Assembly (NCBI GenBank): GCA_021828345.1
Contig: JAJZJI010000003.1
Location: forward strand, 1-51,662
Direction: 5' to 3'
DNA: 51,662 bases
From: Microcaldota archaeon
GTDB taxonomy: Archaea > Micrarchaeota > Micrarchaeia > Micrarchaeales > Micrarchaeaceae
This document shows, piece by piece, positions 8,546-17,097 of the stretch. Numbering within the stretch: the stretch's first letter is position 1; each line of letters starts with the position of its first letter. Both the position numbers and the translations under genes were made by a program. The notes under the pieces were generated by a model, which was not told where the DNA came from, searched no databases, and saw only the letters and a list, made by a program, of their open reading frames with translations.

Positions 8546-10402
8546 ATGGTAAATACGCATGCTTCAAATGCTATAAGTAAATATACAAATTTTTTTGGCA
8601 GGGGTCTTCCCAGCGGAAAAGCCATAATACTTCTATTAATCTGCGCATCAGTAGTAATGAGCATCGCATCAGTCGCTCTTGTGCATTATAAGAATATACC
8701 CGATACCTTATATAGTATAATAATAAGCGGTATACTGTTTAGCATAATAGCTCTAATAATACCTACAATATTGACTATGCTTTCAATAAAAATAGCTATA
8801 AGAAAAATATATATAAAGCATATAATATTTCTATCATTTATCGGAGAGATATCATTTGCAATGTATATACTTTTAGGCAGTATACTGTATTTGGTATTTG
8901 GTATACCAATAGCTATTCTTGTAATTATAGTAGGAGCAGCAAGCCTTTTCGGCTGGTGGTTTTTTGCAGGCCGTATGCTTTTATCTAAATTGAAAAAAAT
9001 AGTGCCATTATCGCTTGTGCAACCAACCCTCTACATATTATTTTACATACCTGCAAGTAACTTTTTGTTTAATTTGAATATACCAATAAATACCTTGTTA
9101 ATAAAGCTCTATGCTGGAATATTCGTATTTGCCATTGTAATATACGCAATAATATCCGTTTTTAATCGACCCTTAAAGAGGGGATTAGGTATAAATGGTA
9201 TAGATACATTCTCAGCAATGTTTCAGGACTGGCTTTTTGGAATAAGTACTCAGTTGCCTTTTGGTAAAGAGTATGGTGAGCGCGTATCTATATCTACTGA
9301 TACTATAATATTTAACCCACAACAGAAAAATAATGAAGAAAAGGTGATATTATTTATACCAAATATACATTACGGCGCGATGGGTAATATAGGAGGCAGC
9401 AATTTTCCATATCTAATGGAGCATAGATCGAATGCTAAATATAACGCAACTACTTTTATCATGCATACTGCTGTAAATGAGGATATGAATCCTACGTTTG
9501 CGCATGAAATATCCAAGCTTAATCAGGCGCTTGATTATGTTGTAACTAATATCAAAACGAGAAAATCTCAAATCAAGCTTTTTAAAGGTGTATATAACCA
9601 TGCAAATGTTACAGAGCTGCGCTTTAATGGAATCTCTATTGTAATAATGAGTAGGGCTCCTAATATAACCGAAGATATAGCGCCTGAAGTATCTGTCATA
9701 TTTAAGAAGATACTTGAGAGTGATCCATCAAGAAAAGGGAATAGAATAGTTTTAATAGACGCGCATAATTCAAGAATTGAAAATGTTAGCGCAGCAGAAT
9801 TGGATGGAGTCAAGTTAAATACACAATATGTGGAAGATTATATAAGTGCAATGAAGAACATATCAAAAATAACTGAATCTAATGCTATAAAATTAGGGGT
9901 AAGTAAAATTGATGTATATAAATCATTAGGCGGTCCTATAGATCTTGCAAACGGCAATATGAATATTATGGTTTTTGATATAAAGGGCTATAAATATGGG
10001 ATAATGCAGTTCAACTCCAATAATATGCTTCCATCATTGAGAGAGAGCATAGTAAGGTATGTAAAAAAGCGCTATAATATAGATATGGAAGTATGTACCA
10101 CAGATACCCACGCTGTGAATTCAATAAGTATTCCTGCGAGTAATGTTTTGGGGCGAGAAACAAAATTTGAGAAGTTAAAACCATTAATAGATGCACATAT
10201 TCTAGAAGCTATAACGAAAATAAATTCGTATGTTATTGGCAATGAACACATAGATGTAAAGAATTTTTCAGTATGGGGAAAAAACTCAAGAGAGCGCATA
10301 ACAGCAGTGTTAAGTTCGGTAATTTCAATAGCGAAGATATTGGTTCCAACAATAATAATAGTCGGGTTCATCGCGGCAGCATGGATTGTTTCATTTATAT
10401 AA
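8546..10402 (+). CDS. DUF2070 family membrane protein
   Basis: This family is archaea-specific, of unknown function, about 600 aa. The N-terminal 215 residues contain several membrane segments. The block RPLKRGLGINGIDTF near 210 marks the start of a large soluble domain. That domain contains FIPNIHYGAMGNIGGSNFPY and FIMHTAVNEDMNP, which are rich in His/Asp and suggest metal or phosphate chemistry. A final hydrophobic helix closes the protein. A GTG lies five bases before the ATG. Its position after uppS fits a role in isoprenoid or envelope biology, but this is inference. Confidence 0.85.
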   Translation: MVNTHASNAISKYTNFFGRGLPSGKAIILLLICASVVMSIASVALVHYKNIPDTLYSIIISGILFSIIALIIPTILTMLSIKIAIRKIYIKHIIFLSFIGEISFAMYILLGSILYLVFGIPIAILVIIVGAASLFGWWFFAGRMLLSKLKKIVPLSLVQPTLYILFYIPASNFLFNLNIPINTLLIKLYAGIFVFAIVIYAIISVFNRPLKRGLGINGIDTFSAMFQDWLFGISTQLPFGKEYGERVSISTDTIIFNPQQKNNEEKVILFIPNIHYGAMGNIGGSNFPYLMEHRSNAKYNATTFIMHTAVNEDMNPTFAHEISKLNQALDYVVTNIKTRKSQIKLFKGVYNHANVTELRFNGISIVIMSRAPNITEDIAPEVSVIFKKILESDPSRKGNRIVLIDAHNSRIENVSAAELDGVKLNTQYVEDYISAMKNISKITESNAIKLGVSKIDVYKSLGGPIDLANGNMNIMVFDIKGYKYGIMQFNSNNMLPSLRESIVRYVKKRYNIDMEVCTTDTHAVNSISIPASNVLGRETKFEKLKPLIDAHILEAITKINSYVIGNEHIDVKNFSVWGKNSRERITAVLSSVISIAKILVPTIIIVGFIAAAWIVSFI

Positions 10403-10407
10403 AAATA

Positions 10408-10656
10408 TCATATTCTTTTCAGTTCGCTCTTCGCGCTCTTAATCTCCTTATTTGCGTTTTCCATGTGTTCGATTATGTTACTAAGACTCTCTATAATACC
10501 AGCCTTTGTAACTACTGAAGCCTTTTTATTGCGTGCTATCTCCTTTCTTAATGAAATAACCTTTATTGAGTGACTCTTAAGGTTTTTTGACATCTCATCA
10601 AACATTTTATAATCAAATATAAGCTCGTCTGATCCGCTATTTTTTTTCTTTGCCAT
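10408..10656 (-). CDS. Small charged helical protein, 82 aa
   Basis: Not recognised. After a Lys/Ser-rich start the sequence is a nearly continuous amphipathic helix with heptad-like spacing (LKSHSIKVISLRKEIARNKK, then IESLSNIIEHMENANKEI), likely a coiled coil. It ends five bases from the convergent DUF2070 gene and lies downstream of gatE, so it may be the last gene of the leftward operon. Confidence 0.65.
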   Translation of the reverse strand: MAKKKNSGSDELIFDYKMFDEMSKNLKSHSIKVISLRKEIARNKKASVVTKAGIIESLSNIIEHMENANKEIKSAKSELKRI

Positions 10657-10737
10657 ATTAACACAATATAGGCTTGTAAAATAAATTTATAAGACCTATT
10701 ATTTCAAATACTACACATTAGCAGCAGAAAATATATG

Positions 10738-12600
10738 TCAAAAATTATTCAATGCAGAATTTAATTCCTCTCCGTCTATATTGATTCTGTATTTTGACAT
10801 TATTATCTTTTTTAATAGCTCCTTATTCGCATTGGGATTATTTGCAATGAACTTTGCTATTATTTCATGCAATTTTTTTCCTGATATTCTTTCATAAGAA
10901 TGCTCTTTTATTATATCTGAGATTTTCTTATCACTGTTACTTGCAGAAATCTTTAATATTAAATCAATTGCCTGTTTTGTTATGTGTTTATTAGACAGCT
11001 CTAAAAACATTTCAATTATAGACTCATCCCCAATAGAGTTTACATCAACGTTATTTCGCTCCAACTCCTTAAATTTTTGAAGTAATATGTTTGCTGCAAA
11101 TTTAAGATTGTCATAGTTGTGTTCCCTTATTTTTTTATACAATGCATATCTTGGTGATAACAACATCTGTTTTGCAAGGTCTTTGTCAGATAGCTCTTGC
11201 TCTAGGCGCTTTAGTGCATCCTCCATTTTCGGCATGGCCCTCTCTGCACTTTCAATTATTTTATCTGTTATATTTATAGGTTCTATATCCGTTTCAGGGT
11301 ACATTCTTGAACCTCCTGGTAATGGTCTTATAAAGACCGTAATAAAACGTTCGTCATTTATAGCAGCACGTGTCTCCTCAGGAACCCCATGCATAGCGTA
11401 ATTTGCTCTCCAAATAGCTAATTCAGCAGCATTCAGTGCTGTATCCTTTGCCTCTGTTATAATTATAAATGCATCATTTTTTTTGATTTTTAAAAGTTCT
11501 TTTAATTTGTCAATTTCGGATTTTGAAAAATTATATTTATCCAATTTCTCATCGCTATGTATCAAGCCTTTAGTCCCACCCATTTTTGCATAATCACTTA
11601 TTTCACTTCCAAATCTTCTATTACTACCCAATTCAATGCCTAAAACTCCTTCAAATCCATAAAGTGCGAATGCGACCACTACTCCATTATTTTTTATAGA
11701 ATTAGATATTATTGAAGCACTGGTATTTTCAAATATATGTGTTACATCAATTGGCTTGCCAACCTTTCCATTCATATCAATAAGTTTACTTTTTATTTCA
11801 ATAAGCGCCATCTGCCTTTTAATTTCATTATCTATAAAATTATGCATGTTATCTATATCTTGAAGGCCCTTTATCTCTATTCTAGCACCATTTTTTATAG
11901 ATATATTAACGTCTTGTCGTATTGTGCCAATACCTCGCTTCATTCTTCCGGTACTTCTTAGCATATTGCCTATATAAAGCGCAGTATCCCTTGCCATTTT
12001 TGGTGTTGGAATATTGGCAAATGTACCTATTTCAATCAATGGTATGCCGAGTCTATCTATGTTATATATAACTGCATCTGTAGAACTCTTAACAATTGCG
12101 CTGGACTCCTCCTCAAGTGATATGGATTCAATAAGAATGCGTTCATTATTTACCAAAATGCTTCCATCAAAACCTATTATTGCCGTGCGTTGAAATGCAC
12201 TAGGATCGCTTCCATCTACAACCTCCTTTCTCATTATATGAACTTCATCAACAAGCTGCATATTCATCTCTTTTGCGATGCCAAGAGATATTATAAGCGC
12301 ATCAATGTTTAGCGGATGTGGCGGCTCCTCATCAATATCAACAAGGCAACTGGAATTCTTGAAAATATTATATTTAAAAATACGTTTTTTATTCTGCTCA
12401 AATTTTGATGAGAGGTCCATTTTTCCAAGTTCTCCAGATACTGCACGCTGCATCCTCTCAACTGTGCCTACTATTGTATCATTTTCAGAGTCTGTGGAGC
12501 AATTACAGAATAATTTATTGTTCGTGTTTAAACGTTGATGTATTTCAATTCCGCATCTAAAACCTATTTCTTTATAATGTGAAAGATTTTGTTCCTGCAT
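10738..12600 (-). CDS. gatE: Glu-tRNA(Gln) amidotransferase subunit E
   Basis: With GatD it converts Glu-tRNA(Gln) to Gln-tRNA(Gln), replacing GlnRS in archaea. GatE is the kinase and tRNA-binding subunit (GatB family). Its 620 aa match the archaeal form. Visible blocks are GFRCGIEIHQRLNTNNKLFC at the start, AVSGELGKMD, DEEPPHPLN, KEVVDGSDPSAFQRT, the AspRS-like insert, PEETRAA and RPLPGGSRMYPETD, and the C-terminal YqeY-like tail. It follows a small membrane protein gene with no gap. Confidence 0.96.
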   Translation of the reverse strand: MQEQNLSHYKEIGFRCGIEIHQRLNTNNKLFCNCSTDSENDTIVGTVERMQRAVSGELGKMDLSSKFEQNKKRIFKYNIFKNSSCLVDIDEEPPHPLNIDALIISLGIAKEMNMQLVDEVHIMRKEVVDGSDPSAFQRTAIIGFDGSILVNNERILIESISLEEESSAIVKSSTDAVIYNIDRLGIPLIEIGTFANIPTPKMARDTALYIGNMLRSTGRMKRGIGTIRQDVNISIKNGARIEIKGLQDIDNMHNFIDNEIKRQMALIEIKSKLIDMNGKVGKPIDVTHIFENTSASIISNSIKNNGVVVAFALYGFEGVLGIELGSNRRFGSEISDYAKMGGTKGLIHSDEKLDKYNFSKSEIDKLKELLKIKKNDAFIIITEAKDTALNAAELAIWRANYAMHGVPEETRAAINDERFITVFIRPLPGGSRMYPETDIEPINITDKIIESAERAMPKMEDALKRLEQELSDKDLAKQMLLSPRYALYKKIREHNYDNLKFAANILLQKFKELERNNVDVNSIGDESIIEMFLELSNKHITKQAIDLILKISASNSDKKISDIIKEHSYERISGKKLHEIIAKFIANNPNANKELLKKIIMSKYRINIDGEELNSALNNF

Positions 12601-12927
12601 CTACATCTGCCTCTTTACTTTAATATTATGTAAAAGTTTTATACCTAATTCAGAAAACTTAAAACCTATACTTGCAAAAAGAAAAAGGAGCATTATAGAT
12701 ATTATGTAATATATTAAATTTTTAGACGGAAGTGAATTTACAACGTTTGTTGCAATAGCTGAAGGGAGGTTAGTTGCACTAACATTTTGAAGACTTATAG
12801 GGGAAGATGGCGTTTTTGCAAGGGCGTATACAAAAGTGAACATGTTGTATGCAATATAAAATACAAATCCTAATATAACAATTCCAATTATAAGTAATAT
12901 ATACCCATATACTCTTTTATTTTCCAT
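12601..12927 (-). CDS. Two-TM small membrane protein between gatD and gatE
   Basis: A 108-aa protein with two hydrophobic helices, about residues 8-34 (GYILLIIGIVILGFVFYIAY) and 70-97, separated by a Ser/Asn/Pro-rich loop of about 35 residues and ending with a basic KVKRQM tail. It abuts gatD upstream and gatE downstream, with zero bases between stop and next start, so it is translationally linked to both. It is not recognised as any Gat subunit. Confidence 0.75.
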   Translation of the reverse strand: MENKRVYGYILLIIGIVILGFVFYIAYNMFTFVYALAKTPSSPISLQNVSATNLPSAIATNVVNSLPSKNLIYYIISIMLLFLFASIGFKFSELGIKLLHNIKVKRQM

Positions 12928-14265
12928 TTACTCACCATCTAAAAATTCATTATACGTTATTCTGTCGCTTATTTCACCAGAAATATTCTGATCAAGCATT
13001 TGTTTTGCTTCCTCATGTCTATAATTGCCCAATAACCAGCCCAGTTTTATGTAAGCGGTTTCAGCTGTCATATCCCTGCAGTATATTGCACCTGCTTCGC
13101 TTATCAAACGCAAATTCGTATAAACATTTGGATTTACCATACCATATACACACTGGGATGTCATACCAACAATGATACCTCTGTCCACTGTATTTTTGAT
13201 GCTTTTTAGCCAATTATATTCTACATGTGTTGTAGACACTGGCGCATGCCCAAGCCCTGTTCCCTCTAATATTATACCCTTATACCCTTTATTAACATAG
13301 TAATCCAATATTTCAGGATCGGAATTTGGATATATCTTTACCAAAGCTGTCTTTTTTTCGAATTTGTCTAAAAGCTTTAATTCAGATTTTGAATCATTGC
13401 GTTTTCTATACGTACCAATATATTCTATACCTCCTAGTTTTGAAACTCTAGCTATAATATCATCGTTTATAGGTTTAAAAGCATCTCTTCTTGAGGTATG
13501 CATCTTTCTTGCTTTTGTTCCGCGTATAAATGTACACGTATTATCAGAGCTATTCTCATGCATGCAAATTCCAACTTCTGCGATATCGGAGGATGCAGCA
13601 AGTCTAGCAGAACAGAACAAATTTATAAATGCATCGCTAGATCCCCTATCACTGCTTCGCTGCGCACCTGTTATAACTACAGGTATGTTAAGATTTTGGA
13701 GCATAAAACTCAATGCAGCAGAAGTGTAATGCATAGTGTCAGTTCCATGAGTTACTATTATTCCATGAGCACCTTTATTTGCCTCCTTATATATTTGACG
13801 TGCAATGCCCTGCCACTCCAAATACGACATATCCTCGCTTGCTATACTATATAGGTTGTTTATTGATATATTTGCAACATCAGCTATTTCAGGGACCAAA
13901 TACAACAGCTCCTCTGGCTTTGTCAGCATATGTACTCCCCCTGTTCTATAATCTACCCTGCTACCTATGGTGCCGCCCGTATATATTAAAGATAAATTCT
14001 TAAGGCCATCTTTTTGTTTAAAGTCAATTGAAGGAAATTCAACATTGAATGATTTATGTTCTATACTATCTATTTTATAATCGGACAATTTCACGCCTAT
14101 GTTATAACCGTTTTTTAACTTTATTATTATATTATCCGGTTCATCAAATGATGTGCTTGGCATTATAATTCCGCTTATCTTTTTATCCCCTTTTCTTAAT
14201 GTTATGCTGTCACCTATTTTTATCTTGTTGGCATTAATTATCTTTTCAATATCTTTACCATACAT
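12928..14265 (-). CDS. gatD: Glu-tRNA(Gln) amidotransferase subunit D
   Basis: The asparaginase-like subunit that releases ammonia from glutamine for GatE. It has an N-terminal AnsA-like extension of about 80 residues, then YTGGTIGS (95-102) with the first catalytic Thr, and VTHGTDTMHY (171-180) with the second Thr-Asp pair. VITGAQRSSDRGSSD and KARKMHTSRRDAF follow. Its 445 aa are typical. It starts ten bases after the methylthiotransferase stop in one leftward operon. Confidence 0.97.
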   Translation of the reverse strand: MYGKDIEKIINANKIKIGDSITLRKGDKKISGIIMPSTSFDEPDNIIIKLKNGYNIGVKLSDYKIDSIEHKSFNVEFPSIDFKQKDGLKNLSLIYTGGTIGSRVDYRTGGVHMLTKPEELLYLVPEIADVANISINNLYSIASEDMSYLEWQGIARQIYKEANKGAHGIIVTHGTDTMHYTSAALSFMLQNLNIPVVITGAQRSSDRGSSDAFINLFCSARLAASSDIAEVGICMHENSSDNTCTFIRGTKARKMHTSRRDAFKPINDDIIARVSKLGGIEYIGTYRKRNDSKSELKLLDKFEKKTALVKIYPNSDPEILDYYVNKGYKGIILEGTGLGHAPVSTTHVEYNWLKSIKNTVDRGIIVGMTSQCVYGMVNPNVYTNLRLISEAGAIYCRDMTAETAYIKLGWLLGNYRHEEAKQMLDQNISGEISDRITYNEFLDGE

Positions 14266-14274
14266 ATACTCATC

Positions 14275-15561
14275 CTATAATATGCTTGCGTATAATGCGT
14301 TCGCAGAAACCCTTTTGACAATCACATTCAATTTATCACCCAAATGTATATGGTCCAATTTATCATTGTCAGATTGGTTTAATATAACTTGTTTATAAGA
14401 TTTATCCCTTCCATTTACGGAGTTACTGCCAAATTCTGTGATTATGCATTCTATTTGCCGGCCAATATAACTATTATTTTTTTCGCGTTGTATTTCTCTC
14501 ACAACTCTATATAAATCCGAACTTCTCTTATTTACTACTATTGGAGAATGTTCTTTAAGCTTTGAAGCTCTTGCATGCTCACGCCTTCCGAATCTGGATA
14601 TATTTGTTAATTCTGGCTTAAGTTCTCCTATAAATTTTATTGTTTCATTAAATTCGAATGTACCTTCTGTAGGATATCCAACTATAATATCAGTTGCTAT
14701 TGTTATATCCTTTATATTTGAGCGCAAATCCTTCACATATGAAATAAACTGCTCAGTATTACATCTTCTTCCCATATCTAATATAACTTTATTACTTCCA
14801 GATTGTATTGGCAGATGTATAAATTTATAAAACCTATCAGATTTGAACTGCTCTATTATTTCATCAAAATATTTATGTAAATGGTCTGGATTTAACATGC
14901 CTATTCTAACTTTGAAATCTCCTGCGATATCTGAAATTTTTTCCATAAGCATTGCTATATTTGTATTTTTATCAAGGCCATATGCGCCCATATCCTGCGA
15001 TGTTAATTGTACCTCCTTTGCCCCCTTATCAACACTATCTTTTATTGCTCTAATTATTAGTTTTTCATCATAACTCTTAAGTGGGCCACGGGCAAATTTG
15101 GTTTCACAAAAAGAACAGCTACTTAAACATCCTTCGCTTACTGGTATATGTGCAATATGTTCATTAGTAGGTTTAAAAAAAGATAATTTTTCTAAGTTAT
15201 TCTCCTCTAATAATTCCATCCTGTTCCCTAAGTACGTATTTGATACTACCTCATTTATCATATGTATATTATGTGGTGCAATGATGCTGGCGCTATTCAT
15301 ATGTTTTTTTATCTTGTTACTGTTGGCTCCAGCCATACATCCAGTAACAACTACTTTTTTGCCTTTTGAATTAAGCTTATCTATTAAATATAAAATTTTT
15401 TGTTCTGTTATCCTCTTTACAGTACAAGTGTTAAGCACAACTACATCAGCATTATCATACTTATCGACAAATGACATTCCCTCATCCGAGAGCATATTGC
15501 TCATAATATCACTGTCTGATTGGTTTAGGGTGCATCCGAACGTTTTAAGATATATCTGCAT
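14275..15561 (-). CDS. tRNA t6A methylthiotransferase (MtaB/CDKAL1 type)
   Basis: A radical-SAM enzyme that adds a methylthio group to t6A37 of tRNAs. The N-terminal MTTase domain has Cys10, Cys46 and Cys75 for one Fe-S cluster. The radical-SAM motif C-L-S-S-C-S-F-C gives Cys145, Cys149 and Cys152. A TRAM-like domain ends the 428-aa protein. It heads the operon with gatD and gatE. Archaeal members are of the e-MtaB class, and substrate choice is inferred from that. Confidence 0.92.
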   Translation of the reverse strand: MQIYLKTFGCTLNQSDSDIMSNMLSDEGMSFVDKYDNADVVVLNTCTVKRITEQKILYLIDKLNSKGKKVVVTGCMAGANSNKIKKHMNSASIIAPHNIHMINEVVSNTYLGNRMELLEENNLEKLSFFKPTNEHIAHIPVSEGCLSSCSFCETKFARGPLKSYDEKLIIRAIKDSVDKGAKEVQLTSQDMGAYGLDKNTNIAMLMEKISDIAGDFKVRIGMLNPDHLHKYFDEIIEQFKSDRFYKFIHLPIQSGSNKVILDMGRRCNTEQFISYVKDLRSNIKDITIATDIIVGYPTEGTFEFNETIKFIGELKPELTNISRFGRREHARASKLKEHSPIVVNKRSSDLYRVVREIQREKNNSYIGRQIECIITEFGSNSVNGRDKSYKQVILNQSDNDKLDHIHLGDKLNVIVKRVSANALYASIL

Positions 15562-15666
15562 ACGCTTTATTTTGTATAATCTATTTAATAATAATTTCGA
15601 AAATATCTAAAAAAAACAGAAGATTTATAAATAATGCATAAGTAGTAGTGTGTAGAAGTGGTAAAT

Positions 15667-15960
15667 ATGGTTTCATGGGATCCTAATAAGAAGGCAAGTG
15701 TACTTTGGTATATAATGGGGATAATAGGTATAGGCAATTTAATAGCCTTAATATACGTACTACTATCTACTAGCAAGAAAAAATTATATTCAATACTTTT
15801 CATAGTGGGTTTTATAGGTCCGCTGATCGTCTATCTTGTCGTAAATGATGACAAGAATCTAAAGGATATGTCTTTTAAATTGATGATTGGAAACATAATA
15901 TATTACATATTATATTTCGGGCTATTTGCTGCATTATTTGCAAAAAGTTTTGGGATATAG
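15667..15960 (+). CDS. Small membrane protein, 97 aa
   Basis: Three hydrophobic helices (about residues 13-35, 40-60 and 75-95) joined by short charged turns. I chose ATG 15667 because GTGGT lies four bases upstream. An in-frame GTG at 15658 would add three residues. The family is not recognised. It diverges from the methylthiotransferase operon and is followed by a 26-bp palindrome. Confidence 0.72.
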   Translation: MVSWDPNKKASVLWYIMGIIGIGNLIALIYVLLSTSKKKLYSILFIVGFIGPLIVYLVVNDDKNLKDMSFKLMIGNIIYYILYFGLFAALFAKSFGI

Positions 15961-15980
15961 AGAGTATTTAAGTTTTCGAT

Positions 15981-16006
15981 TTATAAAGGTTTATAAACCT
16001 TTATAA
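15981..16006. promoter_or_regulatory. 26-bp perfect palindrome, operator or bidirectional promoter candidate
   Basis: Every base of the 26 pairs with its mirror. The half-site is TTATAAAGGTTTA, so both strands contain TATA-like runs. It lies 21 bp after one gene and 54 bp before the zinc-ribbon gene. Either a dimeric regulator binding over a TATA box or a terminator hairpin would fit. Confidence 0.5.
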
Positions 16007-16059
16007 TAAAATATGTAGCGTATAGTTTTAGTAAATTATAGTTTATTAGGTGCTTTGAA

Positions 16060-16275
16060 TTGGCTTTGATATGTGAAAGATGCAAACGAGATATTTATAA
16101 GTATGTCATATGCAATTATTGCGGGAAAAAAATATGTGACAATTGCATAAAGAGTTCGCAAAGGGCGACAAAGACTGTGAGACTTGTCATATGCAAAGAT
16201 TGCTGGTCGAACTTAAAACTCAGAAAATCCTATAAAAATAAGATTGCTGTTGTAGACCAGATGGGTAGCCAGTAA
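16060..16275 (+). CDS. Small zinc-finger protein, 71 aa
   Basis: Four CxxC-type pairs are visible: CERCKRD, CNYCGKK, CDNC and CKDC, enough for two treble-clef or B-box-like zinc sites. The start is TTG preceded by AGGTGC. The basic C-terminal half could touch nucleic acid. Such short archaeal zinc proteins are mostly uncharacterised. Confidence 0.72.
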   Translation: MALICERCKRDIYKYVICNYCGKKICDNCIKSSQRATKTVRLVICKDCWSNLKLRKSYKNKIAVVDQMGSQ

Positions 16276-16332
16276 TTTTAAGTATCCTAACTTAAATTAT
16301 ACATTTATTATAGTTGATAATAGGAAAAGAAT

Positions 16333-17097
16333 ATGGCAAATAATATTTTTCTAAAACCTGTTTGTACACTAATACATTATGATAAGCTATTGCGCAAGGC
16401 TAATTTTAACAGCACCGAATCAATTAATAATCAAATTTCTACTGATACCAATTATACGTTGTCTAATGGTTACCATATTGATCCAACAACACATTATTAT
16501 CGTGTTAAATCTGAATTTTCTGGTTCTAATATTAAGATAAATGATAACGGTTTGATATTAGATTGGGGTTGTTCTTTAGGGGTGTCAACACTTGCGATAG
16601 CTAATTTACATAAAAATGCCAGTGTGATAGGATTGGATATATCTAAAATAAGAATAAAAATTGCAATAGAAAAAACTATAAAAAATGCAAGTATTGGGTT
16701 TGTAACAGTTTATAGTAAAAATCTTTCATGTATGGTACGTGAGTATATTGATGAAGTTAACGGGATCCGCTTCCCAAAAGGTTTTATTATAGCCGATGGG
16801 TATAACGCTCCATTTAATAACAGTACATTTGATGCAATATACTGTATGAATAATATTTATTATATATTAAACAGCACTACCGATAATTTAGCTTTAAAAA
16901 GAATAAAAAATATTTTGAGGCTTATTAAAAATAATGGGTATTTATTGATATCAGGCACAAATAATAATATGATTCAAGAATCAATAATATTGCAAAATAA
17001 TAATGGAGTATACTCACCAGTATACTCTACGTTTAGTATAAATAATGAAGGATCTAAAAGAAAATTATCAATGATTGTAGATAATTGCAATGCTTAA
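16333..17097 (+). CDS. Class I SAM-dependent methyltransferase
   Basis: Motif I is LDWGCSLGVSTLAIA near residues 76-90. The acidic residue after strand beta-2 is in VIGLDISK. The motif IV region is NSTFDAIYCMNNIYY, followed by LRLIKNNGYLLISG. This is a UbiE/UbiG-like fold of 254 aa. The substrate is not deducible. The gene is convergent with thrS, the two stops being adjacent. Confidence 0.85.
   Translation: MANNIFLKPVCTLIHYDKLLRKANFNSTESINNQISTDTNYTLSNGYHIDPTTHYYRVKSEFSGSNIKINDNGLILDWGCSLGVSTLAIANLHKNASVIGLDISKIRIKIAIEKTIKNASIGFVTVYSKNLSCMVREYIDEVNGIRFPKGFIIADGYNAPFNNSTFDAIYCMNNIYYILNSTTDNLALKRIKNILRLIKNNGYLLISGTNNNMIQESIILQNNNGVYSPVYSTFSINNEGSKRKLSMIVDNCNA

Noticed and set aside
13364..13854. 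Open frames antisense to gatD
   Set aside because: gatD motifs fully explain the region; no ribosome site or recognisable protein.
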